Assembly: GCA_023423045.1 (NCBI GenBank)
Contig: JAFAGA010000017.1
Coordinates: forward strand, 1 to 64,000
DNA length: 64,000 nucleotides
Reading direction: 5' to 3'
From: Bacillota bacterium
GTDB lineage: Bacteria; Bacillota; Clostridia; Lachnospirales; Lachnospiraceae
The position numbers and the translations under genes were made by a program. Shown piece after piece: positions 32,326 to 42,038 of this stretch (positions are counted from its first letter, which is position 1; every line of letters begins with the position of its first letter). Below the pieces are notes generated by a model. It was not told the DNA's origin and did not search any database. It was given only the letters and a program-made list of their open reading frames with translations.

Positions 32326-35300
32326 ATGATGAAGGATGGTATCAGAGAGGAAATTACACAGGTTCCCCAAGGTCTTTACGATCCCCGGTTTGAGCATGAC
32401 AACTGCGGTATCGGCGCAGTAGTGCAGATGAAGGGAATAAAAACCCACGAAACCGTGGTTAATGCATTGAAGATTGTTGAAAATCTGGAACACCGCGCCG
32501 GAAAGGATGCCAATGGACAGACCGGTGACGGTGTGGGAATTCTCCTGCAGATTTCCCACAAGTTCTTTACCAAGGTGGCGGAGCCCCTGGGAATTGGACT
32601 GGGAGCAGAGCGGGAATATGGAGTCGGCATGTTTTTCTTTCCCCAGGATGAACTGAGCCGTAACCAGGCTAAGAAAATGTTTGAGATCATTGTGGAAAAG
32701 GAAGGCATGAAGTTCCTTGGCTGGAGGGAGGTTCCGATTAAGCCCGCGACCCTTGGCGAGAGAGCGGTGGAGTGTATGCCGTGTATTTTGCAGGGCTTTA
32801 TCCGTAAGCCTGCCAATCTGTCCAAGGGCCTGGATTTTGACCGCAAGCTGTACATTGCAAGACGTATCTTCGAGCAGAGCAATGATGACACCTATGTGGT
32901 TTCCTTATCCAGCCGTACCATCGTATATAAGGGGATGTTCCTGGTGAAGCAGCTTCGTCTGTTCTTTGAGGATCTTCAGGATGAGAGCTATGACAGCGCC
33001 ATCGCCATTGTTCACTCCAGATTCTCCACAAATACCAATCCCAGTTGGCAGAGGGCCCACCCGAACCGCCTGATTGTTCATAACGGAGAGATTAATACCA
33101 TCCGGGGCAATGCCGATAAGATGCTGGCCAGGGAGGAAACCATGGAATCAGAGCATCTGAAGGGAGAGCTCCATAAGGTGCTTCCTGTAGTGAATACGGA
33201 AGGCTCAGACTCGGCAATGCTTGATAATACCCTGGAATTTCTGGTGATGAGCGGTATGGATCTGCCGCTGGCGGTGATGATAACCATTCCGGAGCCCTGG
33301 AGCAATGATTCGGCAATCAGCAGGGAGAAGGCGGATTTTTACCAATACTATGCCACTATGATGGAGCCTTGGGACGGACCGGCATCCATTCTGTTCTCCG
33401 ACGGGGATATTATGGGAGCGGTTTTGGATAGAAACGGACTGAGGCCTTCCAGATATTATATAACCAAGGATGATCACCTTATTCTTTCCTCCGAGGTTGG
33501 CGTGATGGAGATCGCTCCAGATAAGATTGTAAAGAAGGAAAGGCTTCGCCCCGGCAAAATGCTGCTGGTGGATACAAGAAAGGGCTGTCTCATTGACGAT
33601 GAGGATCTGAAGAGCAGCTATGCAAAACGCCGCCCCTATGGTGAATGGCTGGACTCCAACCTGATTATGTTAAAGGAGCTCCATATTCCTAATAAAAAGG
33701 TGGTGGAATATAGTGAGGAAGAGCTTGCAAGACTGCAGAAGGCCTTTGGATATACCTATGAGGATTATAAGACTACGATCTTACCCATGGCGGCCAGCGG
33801 GCAGGAAGCAGTTGCGGCGATGGGTGTGGATTCACCGATCCCCGCCCTGTCAAAGAATAATCCTCCCCTGTTCAGCTATTTCAAGCAGCTCTTTGCACAG
33901 GTAACGAATCCTCCCATTGATGCCATCCGGGAGGAGGTTGTGACAGCAACCTCCGTATATATCGGAGAGGACGGCAATCTTCTGGAGGAGAACGCCGCAA
34001 ATTGCAAGGTATTAAAGATTAATAATCCAATCCTGACCAACACGGATCTATTAAAAATCAAATATATGAAAAAACCCGGCTTCAAGGTAGAAGTTCTGCC
34101 TATGATTTACTATAAAAACACTTCGCTGGAGAAGGCGATAGATCATCTCTGTCTGGAGGCGGACCGTTCTTATAAGGAAGGGGCTAATATCTTAATTCTC
34201 TCCGACCGGGGCGTGGATGAGAATCATGTGGCAATTCCTTCGCTGCTGGCTGTATCCGCATTGCAGCAGCATCTGGTGAGAACCAAGAAGAGAACGGCCC
34301 TGGCTATGATTGTGGAAAGCGCGGAGCCCCGGGATGTGCATCATTTTGCCTGCCTGCTGGGCTACGGAGCCTGTGCGGTCAACCCTTATCTGGCGCAGGA
34401 GACCATCCGCCAGCTCATTGGCAGCGATATGCTGGATAAGGATTATTATGCGGCGGTGGATGATTACAATAAGGCCGTGCTGAAGGGAATTATCAAAATT
34501 GCATCCAAGATGGGGATATCCACAATCCAGTCCTATCAAGGCTCCAAGATATTTGAAGCCATCGGAATCTGTAAGGAGGTAATTGACAAGTATTTTACGG
34601 GAACCGTAAGCCGTATCGGCGGGATTACCTTGAAGGAAATGGAGCTCCAGGTGGATGCGCTCCATTCCAAGGCCTTTGATCCCCTGGGTCTGGATCTGGA
34701 TTTGACCATGGACAGCGCCGGCTCCCATAAGCTGCGCAGCGGCAAGGAGGAGCATCTGTATAATCCCAGGACCATCCATTTATTGCAGCAGTCCACCCGT
34801 ACCGGAAGCTATGAACTGTTTAAGGAATATTCCAGGGAAGTGACCTCGGAGCAGGAGAAGATCAACCTGAGGGGACTCCTTGATATTAACTATCCGGAGC
34901 AGGGAGCAGCCCTGGAAGAGGTGGAAAGCGTAGAATCCATTGTAAAAAGGTTTAAAACAGGCGCCATGAGTTATGGTTCCATCTCTAAGGAAGCTCATGA
35001 AGCGCTGGCGATTGCCATGAACCGGCTGGGTGGCAAATCCAACAGCGGAGAAGGCGGCGAGAGTCTGGAGCGCCTAAAAATTGGTGAGGACGGCCTCAAC
35101 AAATGCTCCGCCATCAAGCAGGTCGCTTCCGGACGATTTGGCGTAACCAGCGAGTATCTGGTGAGCGCGAAGGAAATCCAGATCAAGATGGCCCAGGGAG
35201 CCAAGCCCGGGGAAGGCGGACAGCTGCCTGCGGAAAAGGTATATCCCTGGATTGCCAAGACCAGGCATTCCACTCCCGGTGTGGGACTGATTTCCCCTCC

Positions 35301-36885
35301 GCCCCATCATGATATCTATTCCATTGAGGATCTGGCACAGTTGATCTATGATCTGAAGAATGCCAATAAAAATGCCAGAATATCGGTTAAACTGGTATCG
35401 GAAGCCGGTGTGGGTACCGTAGCCGCCGGTGTGGCCAAAGCGGGAGCGGGTGTCATTCTGATCTCCGGCTATGACGGAGGAACCGGCGCGGCTCCCAGAA
35501 CTTCCATCTATAATGCCGGCCTCCCTTGGGAATTAGGGCTGGCGGAGACGCATCAGACCCTGATTATGAATGGTCTGCGTACCAAGGTAGTGATTGAGAC
35601 CGACGGCAAACTAATGACAGGACGTGATGTTGCTATCGCAGCAATGCTCGGTGCGGAGGAGTTCGGTTTTGCCACCGCCCCTCTGGTAACCCTGGGCTGT
35701 GTCATGATGCGGGTATGCAATTTAGATACCTGTCCGGTGGGCGTGGCAACCCAGAATCCCGAGCTTCGCAAGAACTTTAAGGGAAAGCCGGAATACGTGG
35801 AGAATTTCATGCGCTTCGTAGCGGAAGAACTGCGGGAATATATGGCGAAGCTTGGCTTTCGGACCGTGGATGAGATGGTCGGACGCACTGATTTGCTAAA
35901 GCTGAAGGAAGCCTGTCTTCAGGATGAAAGGGCGCAAACAGTGGATCTTCGTGCGGTACTCCATAATCCATTTATCTGTGAGGGAGAGGGAACTCATTTT
36001 GAACCTTCCCAGATATATGATTTTGAGCTGGAAAATACGGCGGATGAGCGGGTGTTGCTAAAGAAATTCAAGCTGAACGAAAAGAATGGGCAAAAAGTTA
36101 AATTGACCGTTGAAAATACAGATAGGACCTTCGGCACCATCCTTGGGTCGGAGATCACAAGAAAATACGGCACTGCACTGAAGGATGATACCTATGTTAT
36201 TGAGGCATACGGAAGCGGAGGCCAGAGCTTCGGAGCTTTTATTCCCCAAGGGCTGACCATCCGGCTGGAGGGAGACAGCAATGACTACTTTGGCAAAGGC
36301 TTATCCGGCGGGAAGCTGATCGCCTATCCTCCCAAAGGGAGCGCCTTCAAGGCTGATGAGAATATCATCATCGGCAATGTGGCGCTTTATGGAGCTACCA
36401 GCGGGAAGGCCTTTATCAGCGGTGTTGCCGGGGAGCGCTTTGGCGTCCGTAACTCCGGCGCTATGGCAGTGGTGGAAGGAGTCGGTGATCATGGCTGTGA
36501 ATATATGACCGGAGGCCGGGTCGCGGTGCTCGGCAAGACAGGCAAGAATTTTGCGGCAGGAATGAGCGGAGGCATCGCATATGTTCTGGATGAGGAGAGT
36601 GACCTGTACAAGAAGCTGAATAAGGGCATGGTTTCCTTCGAAGCCGTCACTGAGAAATATGATGTTATTGAATTAAAGGAAATGATTATAGAGCATGTGG
36701 AATGTACCGGTTCCGCCAAGGGCAGAGAGATCCTGGATGATTTTGCTTCCTATCTGCCGAAGTTCAAGAAGGTCATACCCCATGATTACAGACGTATGCT
36801 GCAGACGATACTGCTGATGGAGGAAAAGGGACTCAGCAGTGAGCAGGCACAGATTGAAGCCTTCTATGCGAATACAAAAGGATGA
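32326..36885 (+). CDS. gltB: Glutamate synthase large subunit
   Basis: This 1519-residue enzyme makes two glutamates from glutamine and 2-oxoglutarate. The class II glutaminase domain starts after a short propeptide, with the nucleophile Cys in HDNCGIGAVVQMKG (about residue 27), which implies processing. The central and FMN-binding synthase domain (about 800-1200) contains KTGAMSYGSISKEAHEALAIAMNRLGGKSNSGEGGE, here split as RFKTGAMSYGSISKEA. The cysteines in MMRVCNLDTCPVGVATQ mark the 3Fe-4S site, and the C-terminal beta-helix (about 1240-1480) has repeated G-x-x-x-G turns. Length is normal. GGAGGTTAGGAG precedes ATG; ATG 32329 is equally possible. Confidence 0.96.
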   Translation: MMKDGIREEITQVPQGLYDPRFEHDNCGIGAVVQMKGIKTHETVVNALKIVENLEHRAGKDANGQTGDGVGILLQISHKFFTKVAEPLGIGLGAEREYGVGMFFFPQDELSRNQAKKMFEIIVEKEGMKFLGWREVPIKPATLGERAVECMPCILQGFIRKPANLSKGLDFDRKLYIARRIFEQSNDDTYVVSLSSRTIVYKGMFLVKQLRLFFEDLQDESYDSAIAIVHSRFSTNTNPSWQRAHPNRLIVHNGEINTIRGNADKMLAREETMESEHLKGELHKVLPVVNTEGSDSAMLDNTLEFLVMSGMDLPLAVMITIPEPWSNDSAISREKADFYQYYATMMEPWDGPASILFSDGDIMGAVLDRNGLRPSRYYITKDDHLILSSEVGVMEIAPDKIVKKERLRPGKMLLVDTRKGCLIDDEDLKSSYAKRRPYGEWLDSNLIMLKELHIPNKKVVEYSEEELARLQKAFGYTYEDYKTTILPMAASGQEAVAAMGVDSPIPALSKNNPPLFSYFKQLFAQVTNPPIDAIREEVVTATSVYIGEDGNLLEENAANCKVLKINNPILTNTDLLKIKYMKKPGFKVEVLPMIYYKNTSLEKAIDHLCLEADRSYKEGANILILSDRGVDENHVAIPSLLAVSALQQHLVRTKKRTALAMIVESAEPRDVHHFACLLGYGACAVNPYLAQETIRQLIGSDMLDKDYYAAVDDYNKAVLKGIIKIASKMGISTIQSYQGSKIFEAIGICKEVIDKYFTGTVSRIGGITLKEMELQVDALHSKAFDPLGLDLDLTMDSAGSHKLRSGKEEHLYNPRTIHLLQQSTRTGSYELFKEYSREVTSEQEKINLRGLLDINYPEQGAALEEVESVESIVKRFKTGAMSYGSISKEAHEALAIAMNRLGGKSNSGEGGESLERLKIGEDGLNKCSAIKQVASGRFGVTSEYLVSAKEIQIKMAQGAKPGEGGQLPAEKVYPWIAKTRHSTPGVGLISPPPHHDIYSIEDLAQLIYDLKNANKNARISVKLVSEAGVGTVAAGVAKAGAGVILISGYDGGTGAAPRTSIYNAGLPWELGLAETHQTLIMNGLRTKVVIETDGKLMTGRDVAIAAMLGAEEFGFATAPLVTLGCVMMRVCNLDTCPVGVATQNPELRKNFKGKPEYVENFMRFVAEELREYMAKLGFRTVDEMVGRTDLLKLKEACLQDERAQTVDLRAVLHNPFICEGEGTHFEPSQIYDFELENTADERVLLKKFKLNEKNGQKVKLTVENTDRTFGTILGSEITRKYGTALKDDTYVIEAYGSGGQSFGAFIPQGLTIRLEGDSNDYFGKGLSGGKLIAYPPKGSAFKADENIIIGNVALYGATSGKAFISGVAGERFGVRNSGAMAVVEGVGDHGCEYMTGGRVAVLGKTGKNFAAGMSGGIAYVLDEESDLYKKLNKGMVSFEAVTEKYDVIELKEMIIEHVECTGSAKGREILDDFASYLPKFKKVIPHDYRRMLQTILLMEEKGLSSEQAQIEAFYANTKG

Positions 36886-36951
36886 GAGTAATGGTTGACA
36901 GTGACGTCCGTATTGAATGCGGTGGTGAGGATAGAAAGGAAAGGAATAAGT

Positions 36952-38454
36952 ATGGGAAAACCAACAGGATTTATGGAGTATCAGAGACTTCAGACCATAG
37001 CCGAGTCTCCGGGGGATAGATTGCAGCATTTTGATGAATTCCATCAGCCCTTGTCCATGGAGGAACGTAAACGTCAGGGAGCACGCTGTATGGAATGCGG
37101 CGTACCCTTCTGCCAGTCCGGTATGATTATCGGCGGGATGGCCTCCGGATGTCCGCTTATGAATCTGATTCCTGAGTGGAATGATCTGCTGTACCGGGGG
37201 AATAGGAAGATGTCTTTGTCCCGGCTGATGAAGACGAATAACTTTCCGGAGTTTACCGGAAGGGTATGCCCGGCCCCCTGTGAGGCGGCCTGTACCTGCG
37301 GCTTGAATGGTGATCCGGTAACCATTAAGGATAATGAATATGCAATTGCGGAATATGGCTATGAGGCAGGCTATATCAAGCCAAGCCCTCCTTCACTGCG
37401 TACCGGGAAAAAGGTGGCGGTTATCGGTTCGGGTCCCGCTGGACTTGCGGCGGCGGACCAATTGAATAAACGAGGGCATTCGGTTACTGTGTATGAACGC
37501 TCGGACCGGATCGGCGGCCTGATGATGTATGGCATTCCGAATATGAAGCTGGAGAAATGGACGATTGACCGCAGAACAGAGCTGATGAAGGCGGAGGGAG
37601 TTACCTTTATCACCGGAGCGGATGTGGGCGGCAATCAGAAAGCGGGAAAGCTGCTGAAGGAATATGACAGGATAATTCTTGCCTGCGGGGCCTCCAATCC
37701 CAGGGACATCAAGGTACCGGGCCGGGAAGCCAAAGGAATCTATTTTGCGGTGGATTATCTGGGAGCCTCCACCAAGGATCTGCTGGATGCGGGAACCACG
37801 AAGGTGTCACAGCTGGAGAGCTTTACGATTACGGCTAAGAATAAGAAAGTGATGGTGATCGGCGGAGGAGACACAGGGAATGACTGCGTCGGAACCTCGA
37901 TAAGGCAGGGGGCGGCAGGAGTGCTGCAATTAGAGATGATGCCGAGGCTTCCCGATACCAGGGCGGAGAATAATCCCTGGCCGGAGTGGCCCAAGGTCTG
38001 CAAAACGGATTACGGCCAGGAGGAAGCAATCGCCACCTTCGGAAATGATCCCAGAATGTATCAGACTACGGTGAAGGAATTTCTGATGAATGGACAGGGA
38101 AATGTGAGTGGGGCGGTGATTGTCCGCCTGGAGAGCAAGCTGGAAGAAGCCACCGGCCGCAGGATTATGGCGGAGGTGCCTGGCAGTGAGACTACCGTAG
38201 AAGCAGATCTGGTGCTGATTGCCGCCGGCTTTCTGGGGGCACAATCCTATGTGGCGGAGGCCTTTGGAGTTGAACTGGATCAGCGGTCCAATGTAAGAAC
38301 CGAAGCCGGCAAATACCAGACCAATGTAGATAAAGTGTTCACGGCGGGAGATATGCACCGGGGACAGTCTCTGGTAGTATGGGCGATTCGGGAAGGAAGA
38401 GAAGCGGCCAAGGCGGTGGATGCCAGCTTGATCGGATACAGTAATCTGGTATGA
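36952..38454 (+). CDS. gltD: Glutamate synthase small subunit
   Basis: This 500-residue partner of GltB supplies electrons from NAD(P)H. An N-terminal iron-sulfur domain has Cys in RCMECGVPFCQSG and GRVCPAPCEAACTCG. An FAD-binding Rossmann motif follows (VAVIGSGPAGLAAADQL, about residue 150) and a second nucleotide-binding motif (VMVIGGGDTGNDC, about 300). The C-terminal FTAGDMHRGQSLVVWAI binds FAD. I chose ATG 36952 after AAAGGAA; the frame is open 19 codons upstream without a ribosome site. It follows gltB by 66 bases. Confidence 0.94.
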   Translation: MGKPTGFMEYQRLQTIAESPGDRLQHFDEFHQPLSMEERKRQGARCMECGVPFCQSGMIIGGMASGCPLMNLIPEWNDLLYRGNRKMSLSRLMKTNNFPEFTGRVCPAPCEAACTCGLNGDPVTIKDNEYAIAEYGYEAGYIKPSPPSLRTGKKVAVIGSGPAGLAAADQLNKRGHSVTVYERSDRIGGLMMYGIPNMKLEKWTIDRRTELMKAEGVTFITGADVGGNQKAGKLLKEYDRIILACGASNPRDIKVPGREAKGIYFAVDYLGASTKDLLDAGTTKVSQLESFTITAKNKKVMVIGGGDTGNDCVGTSIRQGAAGVLQLEMMPRLPDTRAENNPWPEWPKVCKTDYGQEEAIATFGNDPRMYQTTVKEFLMNGQGNVSGAVIVRLESKLEEATGRRIMAEVPGSETTVEADLVLIAAGFLGAQSYVAEAFGVELDQRSNVRTEAGKYQTNVDKVFTAGDMHRGQSLVVWAIREGREAAKAVDASLIGYSNLV

Positions 38455-38532
38455 ACCAAAGATTCCTTTTTGCCGTACGGAAAATATAACATGGTAAGGA
38501 ATTAAAAAATCTATTAAAATTTTACTCATTTC

Positions 38533-38546
38533 GTGATTTGAATCAC
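38533..38546. promoter_or_regulatory. CRP/FNR-type palindrome upstream of pflB
   Basis: GTGATTTGAATCAC is a perfect 5-4-5 inverted repeat with the GTGA half-site of the CRP/FNR family, about 120 bases before pflB. Fermentative pfl genes are often controlled by oxygen- or metabolite-responsive CRP/FNR proteins. I could not fix the promoter hexamers. Confidence 0.5.
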
Positions 38547-38663
38547 ATTAATTACATGTTGCTTATGTTATGAATTAGGAGTAAAATGCTATAGGTACCA
38601 ATTACCAATGATATATGACGAAATTTGATTGCCGCGGAAAAGCGGTGGAAAGGATGAAATAAC

Positions 38664-40892
38664 ATGACGAGACAGGAATGGTATGATTTTAAACCTGGCA
38701 GTTGGATGACGGGTGTCAATGTACGAAGCTTCATTCAACATAATTATACACCCTACGAGGGAGATGACAGTTTCCTGGTCGGACCGACGACGCGAACAAC
38801 CCAGCTCTGGGAGCAGGTAATGGAGCTGATGAAGGAAGAGAACAGCAAGGGAATACTTGGAGCGGAGACGGAAAAACCGTCCACAATCACAGCCTTTGGT
38901 GCCGGTTACCTGGACAAGGAGAAGGAGCTGATTGTCGGCTTCCAGACCGATAAGCCCCTGAAGCGCGGTATTATGCCCAACGGAGGAATCCGGGTTGTTA
39001 AGGGTGCTCTGGATGCCTATGGTTATAAACTGGACAAAAAAACAGAAGAAATATATTCTGAAAATAGAAAAACCCATAATGATGGTGTGTTTGATGCATA
39101 TACGGATGCTATGAAGAAGGCAAGACATACCGGTATTATTACCGGACTTCCGGATGCATATGGCAGGGGAAGAATTATCGGAGATTACCGGAGAGTTGCT
39201 CTGTACGGCGTAGATTTCCTGATCGAAGAGAAGATGGAAGAGAAAAAGCTTCTGGAAATTCCGATTCTGGAATCCCCGGATATCCGTCTTCGAGAGGAGA
39301 TTAGCGAGCAGATAGCCGCATTAAAGCAGCTTAAGTCAATGGCTGCATCCTATGGGCATGATATCAGTCAGCCGGCGAAAAATTCCTTTGAGGCAACTCA
39401 GTGGACCTACTTCGCTTATTTGGGTGCGATCAAGGAGCAGGACGGTGCTGCGATGAGTCTTGGCCGGGTAAGCACTTTCCTGGATATCTATTATGAGAGA
39501 GATTTGAAGAATGGTTTAATTACAGAGGAGGAAATCCAGGAGTTGATGGATCAGTTTGTAATGAAGCTGAGAATGGTTCGTTTCCTGAGAACTCCTTCCT
39601 ATAATGATCTGTTTTCCGGAGACCCTACCTGGGTAACGGAATCCATCGGAGGAATGGGCCTGGACGGAAGGACGCTGGTTACCAAGAGCAGCTTCCGTGT
39701 GCTTCATACCCTGTATAATCTGGGACCTGCGCCGGAGCCGAATCTCACGGTGCTGTGGTCGGTATTCCTGCCTGAGGCATTTAAGAAGTTCTGTGCTAAG
39801 GTATCCATAGATACCAGCTCCATCCAGTATGAGAGCGATGACCTCATGCGCGAGGTGTGGGGAGATGATTACGGTATTGCCTGCTGCGTATCCGCCATGC
39901 GCCTTGGTAAGCAGATGCAGTTCTTCGGAGCCCGTGCCAACCTTGCCAAAGCACTCTTGTATGCTATTAACGGGGGCAAGGATGAGATATATGGCGAGCA
40001 GGTCGGACCCATGTTTGCACCGGTTACAGGTGATTATCTGGATTATGACGAGGTTATGTCAAAGTTTGATCAGACCCTGGATTGGTTGTCCGAGCTGTAT
40101 ATTAATACCTTGAATGTAATCCACTACATGCATGACAAGTATAACTACGAGCGTCTTCAGATGGCACTGCACGATATTCAAATTCTTCGTACGGAGGCAT
40201 GCGGTATCGCCGGACTTTCGGTTGTTGCCGATTCCTTATCCGCTATTAAATACGCAAAGGTAAAGGTAATCCGAAATGAAGCCGGCCTTGCCGTAGATTA
40301 TGAAATCGAGGGAGAGTATCCTGCGTTTGGTAATAATGATAATCGTGTTGACCAGATTGCTATCGATATCGTTGAGAAATTCATGAATAAGCTGCGCAAG
40401 GTTAAAACCTACCGTGAGGCAAAGCAGACACTTTCCGTCTTGACAATTACCTCAAACGTAGTGTACGGTAAGAAGACAGGAAGCACTCCCGATGGTCGTA
40501 AGGCAGGCGAGCCCTTTGCTCCCGGAGCCAATCCGATGCATGGAAGGGATAAGAAGGGTGCCCTCGCATCCATGGCTTCCGTGGCTAAGCTCCCTTATAA
40601 GCATGCGGAAGACGGTATTTCCTACACCTTCTCCATTGTTCCGAAAGCTCTGGGTAAGGGAGCGGACGAGCGCATCAGCAATCTGAGCAATCTGTTGGAC
40701 GGCTATTTCCATAGCAGAGGTCATCATATCAATGTCAATGTATTTGACCGCGAGACTCTGATGGATGCCATGGATCATCCGGAAAAGTATCCGCAGCTGA
40801 CTATTCGTGTATCAGGCTATGCGGTTAACTTTATAAAGCTGAGCCGCGAACAGCAGTTGGATGTAATTAATCGTACATTCCATGAGCGTTAG
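38664..40892 (+). CDS. pflB: Formate C-acetyltransferase (pyruvate formate-lyase)
   Basis: This 742-residue glycyl-radical enzyme converts pyruvate and CoA to acetyl-CoA and formate in the cytoplasm. The two catalytic cysteines are Cys407-Cys408 in GIACCVSAMRLGKQ, and the radical-bearing glycine is Gly718 in RVSGYAVNFIKL, 25 residues from the end. The N-terminus reads WYDFKPGSWMTGVNVRSFIQ like known PFLs. The length and spacing match E. coli PflB. AAAGGATG precedes the ATG. It is followed after about 100 bases by its activating enzyme. Confidence 0.96.
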   Translation: MTRQEWYDFKPGSWMTGVNVRSFIQHNYTPYEGDDSFLVGPTTRTTQLWEQVMELMKEENSKGILGAETEKPSTITAFGAGYLDKEKELIVGFQTDKPLKRGIMPNGGIRVVKGALDAYGYKLDKKTEEIYSENRKTHNDGVFDAYTDAMKKARHTGIITGLPDAYGRGRIIGDYRRVALYGVDFLIEEKMEEKKLLEIPILESPDIRLREEISEQIAALKQLKSMAASYGHDISQPAKNSFEATQWTYFAYLGAIKEQDGAAMSLGRVSTFLDIYYERDLKNGLITEEEIQELMDQFVMKLRMVRFLRTPSYNDLFSGDPTWVTESIGGMGLDGRTLVTKSSFRVLHTLYNLGPAPEPNLTVLWSVFLPEAFKKFCAKVSIDTSSIQYESDDLMREVWGDDYGIACCVSAMRLGKQMQFFGARANLAKALLYAINGGKDEIYGEQVGPMFAPVTGDYLDYDEVMSKFDQTLDWLSELYINTLNVIHYMHDKYNYERLQMALHDIQILRTEACGIAGLSVVADSLSAIKYAKVKVIRNEAGLAVDYEIEGEYPAFGNNDNRVDQIAIDIVEKFMNKLRKVKTYREAKQTLSVLTITSNVVYGKKTGSTPDGRKAGEPFAPGANPMHGRDKKGALASMASVAKLPYKHAEDGISYTFSIVPKALGKGADERISNLSNLLDGYFHSRGHHINVNVFDRETLMDAMDHPEKYPQLTIRVSGYAVNFIKLSREQQLDVINRTFHER

Positions 40893-40990
40893 AATTTAAA
40901 CGGGAGGAAGAAGGACTCATGATCTTTGGATCATCAGATGAAGTGCTTCTTCCTTCTTTTAACGAGAGACCGGAGAAAGGAGACGGATGG

Positions 40991-41731
40991 ATGAGCATAT
41001 CAGGAAGAATACATTCTTTAGAAAGCTTTGGTACAGTAGACGGTCCCGGGATAAGATTTGTTGTATTCCTGCAAGGGTGTCCCTTGCGCTGCCGGTTTTG
41101 TCATAATCCGGATACCTGGGATGTGCATAAAGGAACAGAGTATTCCTCGGAACAGCTGTTTGAAGAGATTATCAGATATAAATCATACATGGAATTTTCC
41201 AAAGGCGGGGTGACCTTTACCGGGGGAGAGCCTCTGCTTCAGGCTGAGTTCGTACTGGAGGTATGCAAGAAGCTGAAGGAAGAGGGTATTTCTGTGGCCG
41301 TTGATACCTCCGGCTTTGTGTGGAACGACACGGTGAGGGAGGTATTGGAATATACCGACCTGGTATTATTGGACATTAAAAACTATGACCCCATTGTGTA
41401 CAAAGAGGTTACCGGAGTACCCTTGGATCCGACTTTGCGTATGCTGGATTATCTCAGGGAAAAGAAGCTTGATACCTGGATCCGCTATGTGCTGGTTCCG
41501 GGCCTGACCGATAATCTGGACAGTGTACGAAAATTGTCCCAGTATCTGGACGGGTATCCCAATGTATCAAAGATAGAGGTGCTGCCCTTCCATAAGATGG
41601 GCGAATATAAATGGAAAGAGCTTGGTCTGACCTATACATTGGCCGATACCAGGGAACCGGAGAAGGAACTCATCCGGGAAGTCAGGGAGATATTGTCGGA
41701 GAACGGAAAGAAGGTTTCTCCCGGGGTATAA
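40991..41731 (+). CDS. pflA: Pyruvate formate-lyase activating enzyme
   Basis: This 246-residue radical SAM enzyme places the glycyl radical on PflB. Its cluster motif CPLRCRFCHNPDTW (Cys about residues 30, 34, 37) is the CxxxCxxC form, with FTGGEPLLQ for SAM binding and the YKSYMEFSKGGVT region that touches PFL. Length is normal for PflA. I chose ATG 40991, which has AAAGGAG eight bases upstream; the open frame from 40919 adds 24 residues that do not look like the family. Confidence 0.95.
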   Translation: MSISGRIHSLESFGTVDGPGIRFVVFLQGCPLRCRFCHNPDTWDVHKGTEYSSEQLFEEIIRYKSYMEFSKGGVTFTGGEPLLQAEFVLEVCKKLKEEGISVAVDTSGFVWNDTVREVLEYTDLVLLDIKNYDPIVYKEVTGVPLDPTLRMLDYLREKKLDTWIRYVLVPGLTDNLDSVRKLSQYLDGYPNVSKIEVLPFHKMGEYKWKELGLTYTLADTREPEKELIREVREILSENGKKVSPGV

Positions 41732-41746
41732 CAGGAGGAAGGCTGA

Positions 41747-41821
41747 ATGGCAATCGGGCAGGAAACAGATACATGTCCCATAAGGTATGCAATCAGCACA
41801 GGAGGCGGCTTCAAAATCTGA
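41747..41821 (+). CDS. Possible 24-codon peptide after pflA
   Basis: A frame of 24 residues (starting MAIGQETDTCPIRYAIS) begins 15 bases after the pflA stop behind AGGAGGAAGG. Its last third lies inside the terminator hairpin, which is unusual for a real gene. I recognise no family. Confidence 0.2.
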   Translation: MAIGQETDTCPIRYAISTGGGFKI

Positions 41822-41836
41822 GGCGCCTCCTGTTTT
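41798..41836 (+). terminator. Terminator of pflBA
   Basis: ACAGGAGGCG and CGCCTCCTGT are perfect 10-base arms with a 16-base loop, followed by TTTTAGATTTT. Confidence 0.75.
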
Positions 41837-41893
41837 AGATTTTAACCTAAAGCCGAATTGCTGCATAACAGTCGCCTGAATTAACAGAAGCGG

Positions 41894-41949
41894 TTGACAA
41901 CTCTTCGGGTCTTGTTGTATGATTTTGTAGTAAATGATATTCAGTATCA
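41894..41949 (+). promoter_or_regulatory. Promoter with Fur-like 7-1-7 operator before the ECF genes
   Basis: TTGACA (41894-41899), an 18-base spacer and TATGAT (41918-41923) make a good promoter. Just after the predicted start lies TGATATT-C-AGTATCA (41935-41949), a 15-base inverted repeat with six of seven matching positions, in the Fur/PerR/Zur style. A metal-responsive repressor could block transcription here, which would point to a metal or metal-chelate as the ECF substrate. Confidence 0.5.
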
Positions 41950-42038
41950 ATAAGATGGTATCACATCCGTAAACTAACCGAGAGTTGTTGGAGGATGATG
42001 CACCAGGTCTATCCACAGCAGGAAAGGATTGGTTACAT

